A stretch of DNA of 64,000 bases from Desulfosediminicola flagellatus (GCF_005116655.2 NZ_CP050698.1:1380001-1444000), one strand, 5' to 3'; shown: positions 27,669-37,408, counted from the stretch's first letter. Numbers and translations: made by a program. Notes: generated from the letters alone by a model not told the origin.

Positions 27669-28610
27669 ATGACAGGTAAATCCGATATCGTCATCGTTGC
27701 CAATGAGGCATCGCGGGATCTGGGACGAAAGGTTGCTGAATATACAGGGGTTGCTTTTTCGGAGATGATCCGGAAACAATTTTCTGATGGTGAATGTTAT
27801 CACGCCTTTCCTACTTCGATCTCAGGAAAGGATCTGGTGATAGTGGGGGCAACCCATACAGAATCATCATACCAGGAGATTCTTGATCTCATCCAGGGAG
27901 GACGGTACTGGAATGCTGCATCAATTAATGTGGTTATCCCGTACATGGGCTACTCTACCATGGAAAGGGCTAAACCCAATTCTTATGAAATTCCAAAAGG
28001 TATAACCCGTACCCGCCAGCTTTTCAGGACACGACCTGACTTTGTTGCTTTTGTGGATCTGCATTCCGAAGCTGTCCTTCACGCTCATGCCGGTGAAATC
28101 CGTACTCAACATATTTGGACTGATCGTTTGGTAGTCGATAAGATACGCGCATCTGGATTAACAGATTACGTGCTTGTTTCACCTGATTACGGTTTTTCGA
28201 AGCGGGTGGCACGACTTGCCAGTCTTCTTGATTGTCCACATACCGCAGCCGATAAGGACAGATATGATACAGACAAGACCATCGTCAGTCAGGTATCCAG
28301 CGTAGTTAAAGGCAAAGTGGCTATCGTTTGCGATGATATGATCAGAACCGGTGGATCGATAATACAGACTGCTGAGAGATGTCTCGACGCCGGAGCCCGT
28401 GATGTGGCGGTTATGGCAACCCATCTGGTGTTGGCCGGTGGAGCACGAGAAAAATTTGAAGCCAGCCCGGTGACCAGGATAATTGGATCCGACTCATTTC
28501 CGGGAAGGTGTAGTGATAATTTGTTGGATGTATATTCAGTTGCCCCTTTACTTGCTGAAGTTTTGCGTAGTCATCTTCGATCAATCGGGCAGCAGGAGCA
28601 GCCACAATAA
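27669..28610 (+). CDS. Divergent ribose-phosphate pyrophosphokinase
   Basis: PRPP synthetase-fold protein of 313 aa that would transfer pyrophosphate from ATP to ribose 5-phosphate. FSDGECYHAFP corresponds to the family FSDGE region, VDLHSE to the DLH metal site, VSPDYG to SPDxGG, and VCDDMIRTGGS to the PRPP-binding DDMIDTAGT loop. It departs from housekeeping Prs at several places: STMERAK replaces the QDRK segment, ADKDR replaces the KRR loop and the DLH motif lacks QIQGFF. It is therefore probably a second, specialised paralog. Its ribosome site can be masked by a hairpin after leuB. Confidence 0.82.
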   Translation: MTGKSDIVIVANEASRDLGRKVAEYTGVAFSEMIRKQFSDGECYHAFPTSISGKDLVIVGATHTESSYQEILDLIQGGRYWNAASINVVIPYMGYSTMERAKPNSYEIPKGITRTRQLFRTRPDFVAFVDLHSEAVLHAHAGEIRTQHIWTDRLVVDKIRASGLTDYVLVSPDYGFSKRVARLASLLDCPHTAADKDRYDTDKTIVSQVSSVVKGKVAIVCDDMIRTGGSIIQTAERCLDAGARDVAVMATHLVLAGGAREKFEASPVTRIIGSDSFPGRCSDNLLDVYSVAPLLAEVLRSHLRSIGQQEQPQ

Positions 28611-28734
28611 GAAGTTGCAGTACTACGAAACCGTTCAGAACTGTTTGCATGTATTTTTATCAAATTTGCTACAGATTTTCGGTTTTTCCCAAGTGGTTGC
28701 GGCCTAGTATGGAGCAGGCAGGTCTGATAATTAA

Positions 28735-31368
28735 ATGAAGAAACAACTGATAGCACAGCATCTGCACCACTCGATTCTGTTTGCTGATGTAAGTCAATCC
28801 GATCTTGAAACGTATGCTGATTTTTGCAGAGTACAGATCGTCCCTGAAGGTGATTATATCTACCAGCAGGGGGAAGCCAGTGAACTTTTTTATGTTGTGG
28901 CCCAGGGAGAGGTTGAGCTGGTTCTCGAAAGAGAAGATGGCGACAGCAGGGTTGTAGGCAGGGTATCGCAGGGTGGGCATTTCGGTGAAACCGGGATACT
29001 TACAGGTAAACCCCGATCGCTCAGTGTGAAAGCCCTCTTTGATCTTGTTGTAATCTGTTTTGAACCGCGTATTTTTCGTTCGGTTCTGCTTGGTAATCCT
29101 CTTATTCATAAACAGCTTGATGCTGTGCTCGCAGAGCGTCTACGTGTTGCTTATCTGGATCAGGCCGACACTGCCAGTTCCAATGATCCCCACGCCAAAT
29201 CAAGTGCTGATGATGTTATTCTTTTCCGTGAAAGAAACCTGTCCCAGATAAAACTGCGACGGCTGGAAAAGAAAAAGCAGAACATTATCTACGATTCCAA
29301 ATCGGCAAGACAGGCCCAGACAGTTATCAGCGCCTTCGCAGCAAATAACGCACCGTATGTATTAACTGGCGAATCCGGGACTGGTAAGAAGATCATTGCC
29401 AGGCAGATTCACGCTGAAAGCGGAAGATCTGAGGGCCCGTATGTCGAGTTTGATTTACGTGACCATGATCAGGTTCTTCTTGAGCGAAAGCTTTTCGGTA
29501 CAAAAAAATCAAATTACCCTTTTGCGCAGGCTCAGCAGGCTGGTGTTTTTGAACGAGGTTGCGGCGGCACAATTGCCTTTCATCATATACGCCTCATGCC
29601 GCACGAGCTTCAGCGAAAGATCGTCAAGGCAATTGAGAGTAATACCTTTACTCATATAGACAGTGACAGCCCTATAGCTATGCAGTCCAGGGTAGTTTTT
29701 ATCTCGATTTATGATCTTGATTACCTTGAGAAGACCGGAAAAATTGTGCCTGAAATGATGGAACTCTTCCGCAGGCAGCATTTCAGTGTTCCATCACTTA
29801 GGGAGCATAAACGCGATTTACCCCGCCTGGTCGAGCACTATCTTGGCAGGTTCAGCAAGGAGTATGGAAAGAATATCACAAAGGCTTCGCCCGAGACGCT
29901 TGGCAACCTGATGAATTACGACTGGCCCGGCAATCTGACTGAACTTTCCAGTGTGCTGCGTCGTGCAGTGATGCTTGCCAACGAAGATGAGTTGCTTTCC
30001 GATCACATCCTTCTTGGTCTTCCAAAGTCAGAAGGGAAATGGGAATTTAATATTCTTCGTTTCCCACTTGTTAAACGGTTTATAACCAGTAATAAGTTTC
30101 CTACTATTCCACAGGGTATTGTCGGCCTTATAATCCTTGCAACAGTGCTGGCGCTCTTTCTGGGGCCACGTGAACCTGATAAAAATATCGGCCTGATTAT
30201 GAGCTGGGCAATCGGCTGGCCACTACTCTTTTTCTCCTTCTTCTTTCTGGCACGAACATGGTGCAGTGTCTGTAGTCTGGCAATGCCGGGTAAACAGTTG
30301 CAGAACCTCATAAAACCACGAAAGAATACACCTCAGTTTATAAAAGAACATTCTGGCTGGATAATGGCTGTTCTCTGTATAATTGTGCTGTGGGTGGAGG
30401 TGGTCTGGAACGCCTATGAGAACCCTCTGCTTACCGGATGGATTATTCTGGCAGTAACGATAGGCTCATGTATCTGCAGTGTTCTTTATTCCCGCAGGAC
30501 CTGGTGCAGGTATCTCTGTCCGCTAGGCGCGATCAATGCAATTTTCGCAATGCCTTCTATTATCGAGTTGCGGTCAAACAGGCATGTGTGCATGAACAGG
30601 TGTACGGAACATAACTGTTTTGGAGGCGGAGAAAAGAAGGGCGGTTGTCCAATGTTTCGTCATCCTTATCTCGTAGATAATAATCGTGACTGTATTATCT
30701 GCGGTGATTGTATCAAAAACTGTAACAACAGCTCCATTCATCTTAATTTGCGATTGGCACCTCAGGAGCTTTGGTCTCTTGAGACTCCTCGCAGAGCTGA
30801 TAGTTTTCTTATTGTTGCGTTGGGGGCAATCTTTTTCCCTTTTGCCCTGCACAGTGAGTTTAGTCTGCTGGTTGAGTGGCTCTCCGATTCTATACGTGTC
30901 TATGGAGTCGCTGTCCCTGAATTTCTTGGGGGAAGTTTAGTTTTCTTCCTGCTGATATTAATCTTTCAGGTTGGATATTATCTTATGGTGCAGGTTCAGT
31001 CCTGGCATGCCCGTATGGATAAAAACTTTCTTCTGCCTATGCTTGGGTACGGTTTTATTCCGCTCATTCTTGGTGGGTATATGGCTGTGCATTTTGAAGT
31101 GTTTGTCAGAGATGCCGGAAGCATCGTACCTGCCATTCAGGAGTTACTTGGGAAGTCGGTAGTTTTCGAGCACGGACGTATTCTGAGCCCTGACAGTACA
31201 TATGTCTTGCAGATTTTCACAGTGGTTGGTGGATTACTGGCATCAATGTATGCGACCTATAGGGTTATAGCCAGGATCCTCGTAGATGATGAAGTGAGCT
31301 CTAGATCACTGATGCTGCCTTATAGTTTTCTGATAACACTTGCCGGGTTGTTTGTTTTTATGGTTTAA
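28735..31368 (+). CDS. Chimeric membrane protein: cNMP-binding, degenerate sigma54-type AAA+, polyferredoxin
   Basis: One 877-aa chain with three modules. Residues about 12-140: cyclic-nucleotide-binding/CRP-type sensor (FYVVAQGEVELVLE, GHFGETGILTGKPR). Residues about 185-430: NtrC-type AAA+ fold with Walker A GESGTGKK, but GGTIAFHH where Walker B has GGTLFLDE, no GAFTGA loop and no Fis helix-turn-helix, so it should neither hydrolyse ATP normally nor activate sigma54. Residues about 445-877: NosR/NapH-like membrane part with FLARTWCSVCSLAMPG (near 507), TWCRYLCPLGAIN (near 589), a Cys-rich loop (CMNRCTEHNC) and the 4Fe-4S motif CIICGDCIKNC (near 655), then four more hydrophobic segments. A signal-gated redox conduit is inferred. 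The gene stands alone with weak ribosome site. Confidence 0.85.
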   Translation: MKKQLIAQHLHHSILFADVSQSDLETYADFCRVQIVPEGDYIYQQGEASELFYVVAQGEVELVLEREDGDSRVVGRVSQGGHFGETGILTGKPRSLSVKALFDLVVICFEPRIFRSVLLGNPLIHKQLDAVLAERLRVAYLDQADTASSNDPHAKSSADDVILFRERNLSQIKLRRLEKKKQNIIYDSKSARQAQTVISAFAANNAPYVLTGESGTGKKIIARQIHAESGRSEGPYVEFDLRDHDQVLLERKLFGTKKSNYPFAQAQQAGVFERGCGGTIAFHHIRLMPHELQRKIVKAIESNTFTHIDSDSPIAMQSRVVFISIYDLDYLEKTGKIVPEMMELFRRQHFSVPSLREHKRDLPRLVEHYLGRFSKEYGKNITKASPETLGNLMNYDWPGNLTELSSVLRRAVMLANEDELLSDHILLGLPKSEGKWEFNILRFPLVKRFITSNKFPTIPQGIVGLIILATVLALFLGPREPDKNIGLIMSWAIGWPLLFFSFFFLARTWCSVCSLAMPGKQLQNLIKPRKNTPQFIKEHSGWIMAVLCIIVLWVEVVWNAYENPLLTGWIILAVTIGSCICSVLYSRRTWCRYLCPLGAINAIFAMPSIIELRSNRHVCMNRCTEHNCFGGGEKKGGCPMFRHPYLVDNNRDCIICGDCIKNCNNSSIHLNLRLAPQELWSLETPRRADSFLIVALGAIFFPFALHSEFSLLVEWLSDSIRVYGVAVPEFLGGSLVFFLLILIFQVGYYLMVQVQSWHARMDKNFLLPMLGYGFIPLILGGYMAVHFEVFVRDAGSIVPAIQELLGKSVVFEHGRILSPDSTYVLQIFTVVGGLLASMYATYRVIARILVDDEVSSRSLMLPYSFLITLAGLFVFMV

Positions 31369-32119
31369 CCCGAAATGTAAGCACCGCTGTTAACTCCTGA
31401 TTTCAAAGTGTTTTTTACGATTGCAATCTCAACTAACAGGGTGTTTGTCGTTTGAAGTCAAAAGAACTACACCCTGTAGTGTCGATATATTTTACAACAG
31501 CGATAAGTGTTACAAGCAACTTTCGGTAGTGTACTGCAGCAGGGTGGCTTGTTTCCTGGAGGCTGTCGGGAGAATGGCTCTTCTGTGGAGTTTCGCTTTA
31601 CTTGCTTACCAGTCAATCGTATCGAAATTTCAGACAATATTGCTGCAGGTAATCAAAGACTTCATCATCATGTATATGGTTGTGTTTATGTTGTGAAAAA
31701 TACATGGATTTTGAGCAAAAATAGTATTCTTTGTCACTCTCCTGGATCTGCAAAAAACGGTGTTGATGCGGAATTCGGATTAACCACTATAGCAAGAAAA
31801 CATTCAGGTGAATGGGGATGTACGAGGCTACAAAAGGGGATCGGGTAGACCTGTACTTGCTGTACTGATCTACCCGATAAGGGGGGCTGAGAAAAAGAGT
31901 GTGCATCTCTCTTGCACACACATGTACTTGCATGCATTGTGCCAGGTGCAAATAATACCTTCAAATATCAATAGCTGCCTGATTAAATAAAGGAGTTATA
32001 ATGTGTTATTGCTATACATGAATATAACACAATGATTGATTCAAAAAGCCAAACACATATTTGTAATTCGTTTGCGTAATTCGTATAGGTATTATGTAAT
32101 TACCTTCAGGCAACTTGAG
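31369..32119. other. 750-base intergenic region with a long hairpin
   Basis: No convincing gene: several short open frames lack ribosome sites and family resemblance. The one clear structure is the 10-bp hairpin at 31840-31878. Confidence 0.6.
31840..31878. repeat. 10-bp perfect inverted repeat
   Basis: ATCGGGTAGA (31840-31849) and TCTACCCGAT (31869-31878), with inner GTAC-TTGCT-GTAC that can stack. No T-run follows on the plus strand; on the minus strand CCCCTTTT follows, so it might weakly terminate the ADP-ribosylglycohydrolase transcript. Confidence 0.45.
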
Positions 32120-33025
32120 CTATATACGCTTATCCAGATATGTGTTGATTTCTGATGTTGCCTGCATATCTTTTAACCAGCTTTCATCGATTCCATCCAT
32201 CCCCTGATGTGCACCAAGTATCATCCCGATCACCAGACCACGGGCTGCAGAGTCACCGCCAGCCATTACGTTCTGAATAAGCGCTTCTCTCAGATCCCCC
32301 TGATAGGTGAGTATCAGGTGTACGGCACCCGGTAAAGCTGAGGATACTTTACACATTTGGCCAAACTCTGCGATAACATCCCTGGTATTTATAAAGGTGG
32401 AGTCAAGACAACGCCTGAGACGAATGTCGAGATCAATATCACGAACACCTTCATCCACGAGTTGATGGACAGCTTCTGACGGTGATCGTCCTTCAAGTAC
32501 AAGCAGAGCCAGCTTTACAATAAATTCAGTCGCGACATCTACACCTGGCCCTGCATGAGTAAATCGTGTCTGGGCCTGAGCAGCTTTAATGAGTAGATCC
32601 GGATTATTTGCATACCAGTAGATGAGGGGGGCAATTCGAGCCGGTCCGCCCAGATCAGTAGAGCTGGATCCTCCGGCATCTGGTGAAGTTCCAGCGTTAA
32701 GAGCGGCAAGGGTCGACTTTGTTGAGTGGTCAACGTAGCCTGTGTAGGTTGTGTTGAATTCCTGCCATTCTTTGGCGAAAGTGGCGAGCGCAAAGCCGTT
32801 GTTGGATGCCAGATGTTTTAAGAGTAGTAGTGTCTGATCACCGTAATGTGTGAATTCTCCTGTGCTCTTGGTGGGGTGATAACTTCCTTCCCCGGGAGGG
32901 AGCATGTGATCTATTATTCCAAATGTTGCGTCAATCTGATTTGTGTCGTAAATCCAGTGAGCACTCAGTGAGAGCGCATCGGCTGCAAACGATGCCAATA
33001 CCATGGCTCGTGTATTGTCTGTCAT
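32120..33025 (-). CDS. ADP-ribosylglycohydrolase family protein
   Basis: A 301-aa member of the DraG/ARH fold, which uses two Mg2+ ions to cleave ADP-ribosyl groups from proteins or related N-glycosides. The metal-ligand regions are visible as HYGDQTLLLL near residue 60 and AGGDSAARGLVIGMILGA near 260. In DraG the enzyme removes ADP-ribose from nitrogenase reductase, but neither draT nor nif genes are present here, so the substrate is unknown. Monocistronic. The second region is strongly conserved, so an active enzyme is likely. Confidence 0.85.
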   Translation of the reverse strand: MTDNTRAMVLASFAADALSLSAHWIYDTNQIDATFGIIDHMLPPGEGSYHPTKSTGEFTHYGDQTLLLLKHLASNNGFALATFAKEWQEFNTTYTGYVDHSTKSTLAALNAGTSPDAGGSSSTDLGGPARIAPLIYWYANNPDLLIKAAQAQTRFTHAGPGVDVATEFIVKLALLVLEGRSPSEAVHQLVDEGVRDIDLDIRLRRCLDSTFINTRDVIAEFGQMCKVSSALPGAVHLILTYQGDLREALIQNVMAGGDSAARGLVIGMILGAHQGMDGIDESWLKDMQATSEINTYLDKRI

Positions 33026-33293
33026 AGGTTTTTTCTCCTGAAGTGTATTCTTCTGAACCCAAATTTCATTTGTATGTCAAAATAGTAATCTGGCAGAGCA
33101 TTGTCAAAAAAACGATATCGCAAACTGCATGAGATTCGCGAAAGAGATAGGAGATTTTAATTTGCTATTCAGGAAGGTTACGCTTATACATTCTACATAC
33201 GAATGTAAAAAATCTTTTTACCGATAGCGATCTCAACCTGAGTCGAAAAACGGGATTAGGGGTTAACTGTTAAGAAGCAAACTGGAGCAAAAT

Positions 33294-35300
33294 ATGGGTA
33301 AACTATTAAAGATTTTATTATTTCTCTTGGGCGGAATGGTTGTGTTGGTGGTGGCAGCTGTTTTGATAGTCCCAAAGATTATCGATGTACAGCAGTACAA
33401 ACCGATGATTGAGGAGAAGGTTGCAGAAGTGACAGGTCGAACAGTTTCTTTGGGTGGTGATCTGAATCTTTCTCTATTTCCATGGGTGGGTATTGAGTTT
33501 TCAGATTTTCAGCTTGGAAATCCGAAAGGGTATGGTAGTGAGAGTTTTGTAAAGGTTAAGTCTTTTGAAGCTCATGTGAAAGTGATGCCACTGCTGTCGA
33601 AAGAGGTACAGGTCGACAGCTTCGTCCTGGACAGTCCTCAGATTTATCTTGAAAGGCGAAAAGACGGAAGTGCTAACTGGGAAGGGCTAGGCGGTGCTGA
33701 CAAGAAAGCAGAAGAACCAGAAGCGAAAAAAACAGAATCCGGTGGTGACTTTGCGCTGAAGTCTATTGAGGTTGGTGAGTTTGCAATTCTTAACGGTACT
33801 GTTACGTTCATTGATAAACAAAATGGAATCACTAAAGATATCAAAGGACTTACTCTTAAACTCAAAGATGTCAGTCTGGACCGGCCGATAGCTCTTGAAT
33901 TCAGTGCTGTTCTTGATGGAAACGCTCTTGGGTTAGCCGGCCAGTTTGGTCCTCTTGGCAAAAAACCGGGACAGGGTAGCCTGCCTCTTGATCTTACATT
34001 GAGTGCTCTTGGTCAGCTGGAAGCAAAACTTTCAGGTAAATTGAACAATCCCGCAACAGATCTCAGCTATGATCTGACTCTGGATGTAGCAAAGTTTTCT
34101 CCACGAAAGTTAATGGAAGCATTGCAGATGTCGTTTCCTGTTGAGACTTCCGACCCTGCAGCGCTGAGTGCTGTCGCACTTGGTGTAAAGGTTGCCGGTG
34201 GACTAAACAGTGTCGCGATCTCTAATGGTAAAATTGTACTCGACAGTTCAAACATTGATTTCAAAGGCGACGTGAAGGCATTTGCACCGCTTAATCTGGT
34301 GTTTGAAGGAAATCTCGATGCAATTAACCTTGATAAATATATGCCTCCTAAAAAGGAACAGGCTCAAGAGACTGTAAAGAAAGAAGATGCTCAGGCGAAG
34401 GCGATTGATTACGCGCCACTTAGAAAACTGAAACTGGATACTACATTCACGGTCGGTACCCTCATGGTTCAGGGTGGCAAGGTGGAAAATATTCAGATGC
34501 ATCTTACCGCAGATAAGGGTGTTTTTAATTTAACTCCCTTTTCAATGGATCTCTATGGTGGCAAATTCAACTCAACAGCTTCATTGAATGTTCAGGGGAA
34601 TTCTCCGGTCACAGCAGTTGATTTGAAGACAGCTGCGGTCCAGGTCGGTCCAATGCTAAAAGATTTTGCAAAAAAAGATATGCTTGAAGGAACGCTGGAA
34701 TCAAATGTTGCCATAACGCTTAAAGGCGATTCCGCAGAAATGATTAAAAAGACATTGAACGGCAATGGTCAGTTACTTTTTAAAGATGGGGCAATTGTCG
34801 GAATAGATTTAGCTGGAATGGTAAGAAATGTTCAGGCGAGTTTTGGTCTGACCGAGAACCCTACAGCGAAACCTCGCACAGATTTTGCCGAATTACGTGC
34901 ACCGTTTACTCTGAAAAACGGCCTTTTCAATACTCCGGAAACAGCGATGCTTTCTCCTCTGATACGCGTCACTGTAGCAGGTTCTGCCGATTTGGTTTCC
35001 GAAGTCCTCGATATGAAAGTGAAACCGAAGTTTGTGGCAACCCTAAAAGGCCAGGGAGATACTGAACAACATTCAGGTTTACTCGTTCCCGTACTGGTGA
35101 AAGGTACGTTTAGTTCGCCTGAATTCAGTCCTGACCTTGAAAGCTTATTAAAGAGTCAGCTGGAAGGTGAATTGCCAAAAACTGAAGATTTGAAGAAGGC
35201 TCTTGAGGAGGAGTTGAACCCGGAAAAAATACTTCCTAAAACCGATAGCGATTCTGTTGAGAAAGCTATTAAAGGTTTAATTCCAAAGCTATCTTTTTGA
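33294..35300 (+). CDS. AsmA family protein
   Basis: A 668-aa envelope protein of the AsmA/TamB repeating beta-groove superfamily, involved in phospholipid transport or outer-membrane homeostasis. One N-terminal hydrophobic helix at about residues 5-27 anchors it in the inner membrane, and VPKIIDVQQYKPMIEEKVAE followed by TGRTVSLGGDLNLSLFPWVGIEF is the classic AsmA N-terminus. Most of the rest is predicted periplasmic beta structure, and the C-terminal AsmA_2 region contains GNGQLLFKDGAIVGIDL. The start at 33294 follows ACTGGAGCAAAAT. Monocistronic; a terminator lies at 35374. Confidence 0.9.
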   Translation: MGKLLKILLFLLGGMVVLVVAAVLIVPKIIDVQQYKPMIEEKVAEVTGRTVSLGGDLNLSLFPWVGIEFSDFQLGNPKGYGSESFVKVKSFEAHVKVMPLLSKEVQVDSFVLDSPQIYLERRKDGSANWEGLGGADKKAEEPEAKKTESGGDFALKSIEVGEFAILNGTVTFIDKQNGITKDIKGLTLKLKDVSLDRPIALEFSAVLDGNALGLAGQFGPLGKKPGQGSLPLDLTLSALGQLEAKLSGKLNNPATDLSYDLTLDVAKFSPRKLMEALQMSFPVETSDPAALSAVALGVKVAGGLNSVAISNGKIVLDSSNIDFKGDVKAFAPLNLVFEGNLDAINLDKYMPPKKEQAQETVKKEDAQAKAIDYAPLRKLKLDTTFTVGTLMVQGGKVENIQMHLTADKGVFNLTPFSMDLYGGKFNSTASLNVQGNSPVTAVDLKTAAVQVGPMLKDFAKKDMLEGTLESNVAITLKGDSAEMIKKTLNGNGQLLFKDGAIVGIDLAGMVRNVQASFGLTENPTAKPRTDFAELRAPFTLKNGLFNTPETAMLSPLIRVTVAGSADLVSEVLDMKVKPKFVATLKGQGDTEQHSGLLVPVLVKGTFSSPEFSPDLESLLKSQLEGELPKTEDLKKALEEELNPEKILPKTDSDSVEKAIKGLIPKLSF

Positions 35301-35373
35301 TGTACCAGAGCATTGCTGCAGTGAACCAATAATTATTTTGGAAATGTAAACTGTCGAAATGCAACTTTCATAT

Positions 35374-35413
35374 AGGCGGGATCAATCGACTGTAGATTGC
35401 TCCCGCCTTTTTT
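35374..35413 (+). terminator. Intrinsic terminator after asmA
   Basis: AGGCGGGATCAATC, short loop, GATTGCTCCCGCCTTTTTT. Stem of about 13 pairs with one mismatch and a T-run. Confidence 0.88.
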
Positions 35414-35493
35414 ATTTAAAAATACTGGTAAATACAAACATCTGTGGTGTACCATGGAAAATAATTAAACCTGACTAACCGGTGGAGGTCGAT

Positions 35494-35937
35494 GTGGGGA
35501 AAGTTATTTCTTTTGGTTTTATGCTTTTACTGTTTATGACAATCAGCCTTGCTTCAGCCGGTGAACAGCCCGTAGGGTTCTTCAAAACGGTCACCGGAGT
35601 AGTAAAAATAATGCGGGTTGAAGATAACATTGATGTTACGCCCGGTATGAAATTCCATTCAGGGGACACCATTATCACCGAGTCTATGAGCAGCGCAGGT
35701 ATAGTTTTTCATGACGGGACAGTATTAACTCTCGGCGCTGGTACTGAGTTGGAAATCAAAAATTATCTGTTTCAGCCGGAGGCAAAGGAATATGATTTTT
35801 CACTGTTTATGAAACGTGGTGAAATAATATACAATTCCGGGAAACTCAGTAAACTTGCTCCTGAGAAAGTGAACGTAGAAACTCCAAGAGCCACTGTTGG
35901 TGTTCGTGGCACTCGATTCATATTATCAGTTAAATAG
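35494..35937 (+). CDS. Exported FecR-domain protein
   Basis: A 147-aa protein with an N-terminal signal peptide (VGKVISFGFMLLLFM, cleavage after ASA) and a FecR-type beta domain: VVKIMR, GDTIITE, FHDGTVLTLGAGTELEI and the typical end VETPRATVGVRGTRF. The start is the GTG at 35494, five bases after GTGGAGGTC; the in-frame GTG at 35482 overlaps that ribosome site. In FecR itself this domain is periplasmic signalling; in stand-alone proteins like this one the role is unknown. The next gene encodes an OmpA-like lipoprotein, a frequent partner in proteobacteria. Confidence 0.85.
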   Translation: MGKVISFGFMLLLFMTISLASAGEQPVGFFKTVTGVVKIMRVEDNIDVTPGMKFHSGDTIITESMSSAGIVFHDGTVLTLGAGTELEIKNYLFQPEAKEYDFSLFMKRGEIIYNSGKLSKLAPEKVNVETPRATVGVRGTRFILSVK

Positions 35938-36099
35938 TGCCTGAACGAAAACCTGTAGATGTTTTCAAGTTTGAGGCGGCATGCAAGTTAAAACTACTGA
36001 ATATATACCGTGTTTTTAGCATTAAAATTTCTGACCAATGACGAACTTGGGAAAATTTACGATTTTCAATCGGGCATTAAATAGCAGGGGATGTAAAAT

Positions 36100-36696
36100 A
36101 TGCGATTATTGTACCTTTTCGGGGGAGTGTTAATTTTTTTGTTAGCGGGTTGCGGTCCGAAAACAACACTCATCCTGTTGCCTGAGGATTCAGGCGCTGT
36201 CGGGGAAGTAGTTATGACAGCTGAGGGAGGTGAGGTAGTTGTGAATACTGCGTATTCCTATTCTTCAGTTTCATCAACAGGAATTCTGCCAACGTTGCCC
36301 AAAGAGACTACACCGGGAAAAGTTGAGTTGGAATATGGAGCACTGCTTGCTGCGCAACCACCGGGTCCGGTCATCTATATCCTGTATTTTAGAAATGGTA
36401 CTAGTGAATTAACCGATCAATCCAAGGGACTTCTCAAACAGATGAGTAGAGAGGTGGTACAGGATCTCCCCACTGAAGTCAGCATAATAGGTCATACAGA
36501 TTCTGTAGGCAAAAAGGAGCATAACTATAAGCTCTCATTGATGAGGGCAAAAGTTGTTGAAGGATTGCTGCTTGAAATTATTCCATCTCTACAAAACATC
36601 ACGATACGATCACATGGTGAAAATGAACCGCTGATAGCTACACCAGATAATGTTTCTGAGCCAAGAAACAGGCGTGTCGAAATAATGATACGTTAA
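36100..36696 (+). CDS. OmpA-family lipoprotein
   Basis: A 198-aa protein with a lipoprotein signal (lipobox LLAGC, Cys18) and a C-terminal OmpA/MotB peptidoglycan-binding domain from about residue 90: IYILYFRNGTSELTDQSK, IGHTDSVGKKEHNYKLS and PRNRRVEIMI. It probably sits in the outer membrane facing the periplasm and holds the peptidoglycan. It follows the FecR-domain gene by about 160 bases in the same direction. FecR and OmpA-like proteins often form a module with a CHASE2 adenylate cyclase; no cyclase is present here. Confidence 0.88.
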   Translation: MRLLYLFGGVLIFLLAGCGPKTTLILLPEDSGAVGEVVMTAEGGEVVVNTAYSYSSVSSTGILPTLPKETTPGKVELEYGALLAAQPPGPVIYILYFRNGTSELTDQSKGLLKQMSREVVQDLPTEVSIIGHTDSVGKKEHNYKLSLMRAKVVEGLLLEIIPSLQNITIRSHGENEPLIATPDNVSEPRNRRVEIMIR

Positions 36697-36730
36697 ATGG
36701 CGCTTGAAGATGCTCTCTATCCCCTCTAAT

Positions 36731-37408
36731 TTATTCCCGGATAATTCGCTGTTCATTAAGCCTGAAGATAATGTCCATTCTCCTGGCTAGCTCCATATTA
36801 TGCGTTACCATTATCACAGAAAGTGAACGTTCCCTGCAAAGCTGCTCCAACAGATTGAAGACCAGATTGCCGGCGCGGCTGTCAAGATTACCTGTGGGCT
36901 CATCGGCCAGGAGTAGGGCCGGTTTCATGATCAGGGCTCTGGCAAGGGCTGTACGTTGCTGCTCGCCGCCTGAAAGCTCGGCAACTCTGTGGTCCAGCCG
37001 ATGGTCAAGTTCTACACTTTTGAGTAACTCTGTGGCTGGTTCTATAACATCTTTTTTCTTTTTTCCTGCAATGAGTGCCGGCATCATCACATTTTCCAAT
37101 GCGCTGAATTCAGGTAACAAGTGATGGAACTGGAAAATAAAACCAAGAGATTTGTTGCGAAATTGAGCAAGCTCACCATCGTTTTTTTCGGTAAGTCGCT
37201 CGCCTTTAAAAAACAGGTCTCCGCCTGTCGGGGATGCAAGAGTACCCAATATTTGTAAAAGTGTGGTCTTGCCTGAACCAGAAGCGCCAACGATAGCGGC
37301 CATCTCTCCAGCATTGATAGAGAGATCAATAGTGTTAAGAACTGTTAACTCGTCTTTTCCGGAAATATAGGATTTACTAATACCCCGAGCTTCAAAAAGC
37401 GCACTCAT
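36731..37408 (-). CDS. lolD: Lipoprotein-releasing ABC transporter ATP-binding protein
   Basis: ATPase of the LolCDE-type complex that extracts lipoproteins from the inner membrane. The 225-aa product from the ATG at 37408 (MSALFEARG) has Walker A GASGSGKTT, Q-loop FIFQFHHLLPEF, signature LSGGEQQR, Walker B LLLADEPTGNLD and switch VTHN. FQFHHLLPEF is characteristic of LolD within the MacB/LolD group. The ATG overlaps the stop of the permease gene (ATGA), so the pair is coupled. It is the third gene of lysS-lolC/E-lolD. Confidence 0.92.
   Translation of the reverse strand: MSALFEARGISKSYISGKDELTVLNTIDLSINAGEMAAIVGASGSGKTTLLQILGTLASPTGGDLFFKGERLTEKNDGELAQFRNKSLGFIFQFHHLLPEFSALENVMMPALIAGKKKKDVIEPATELLKSVELDHRLDHRVAELSGGEQQRTALARALIMKPALLLADEPTGNLDSRAGNLVFNLLEQLCRERSLSVIMVTHNMELARRMDIIFRLNEQRIIRE

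Noticed and set aside
31507-31848. Possible 113-codon gene after the chimera gene
   Set aside because: No ribosome site, atypical composition and no recognisable motif.
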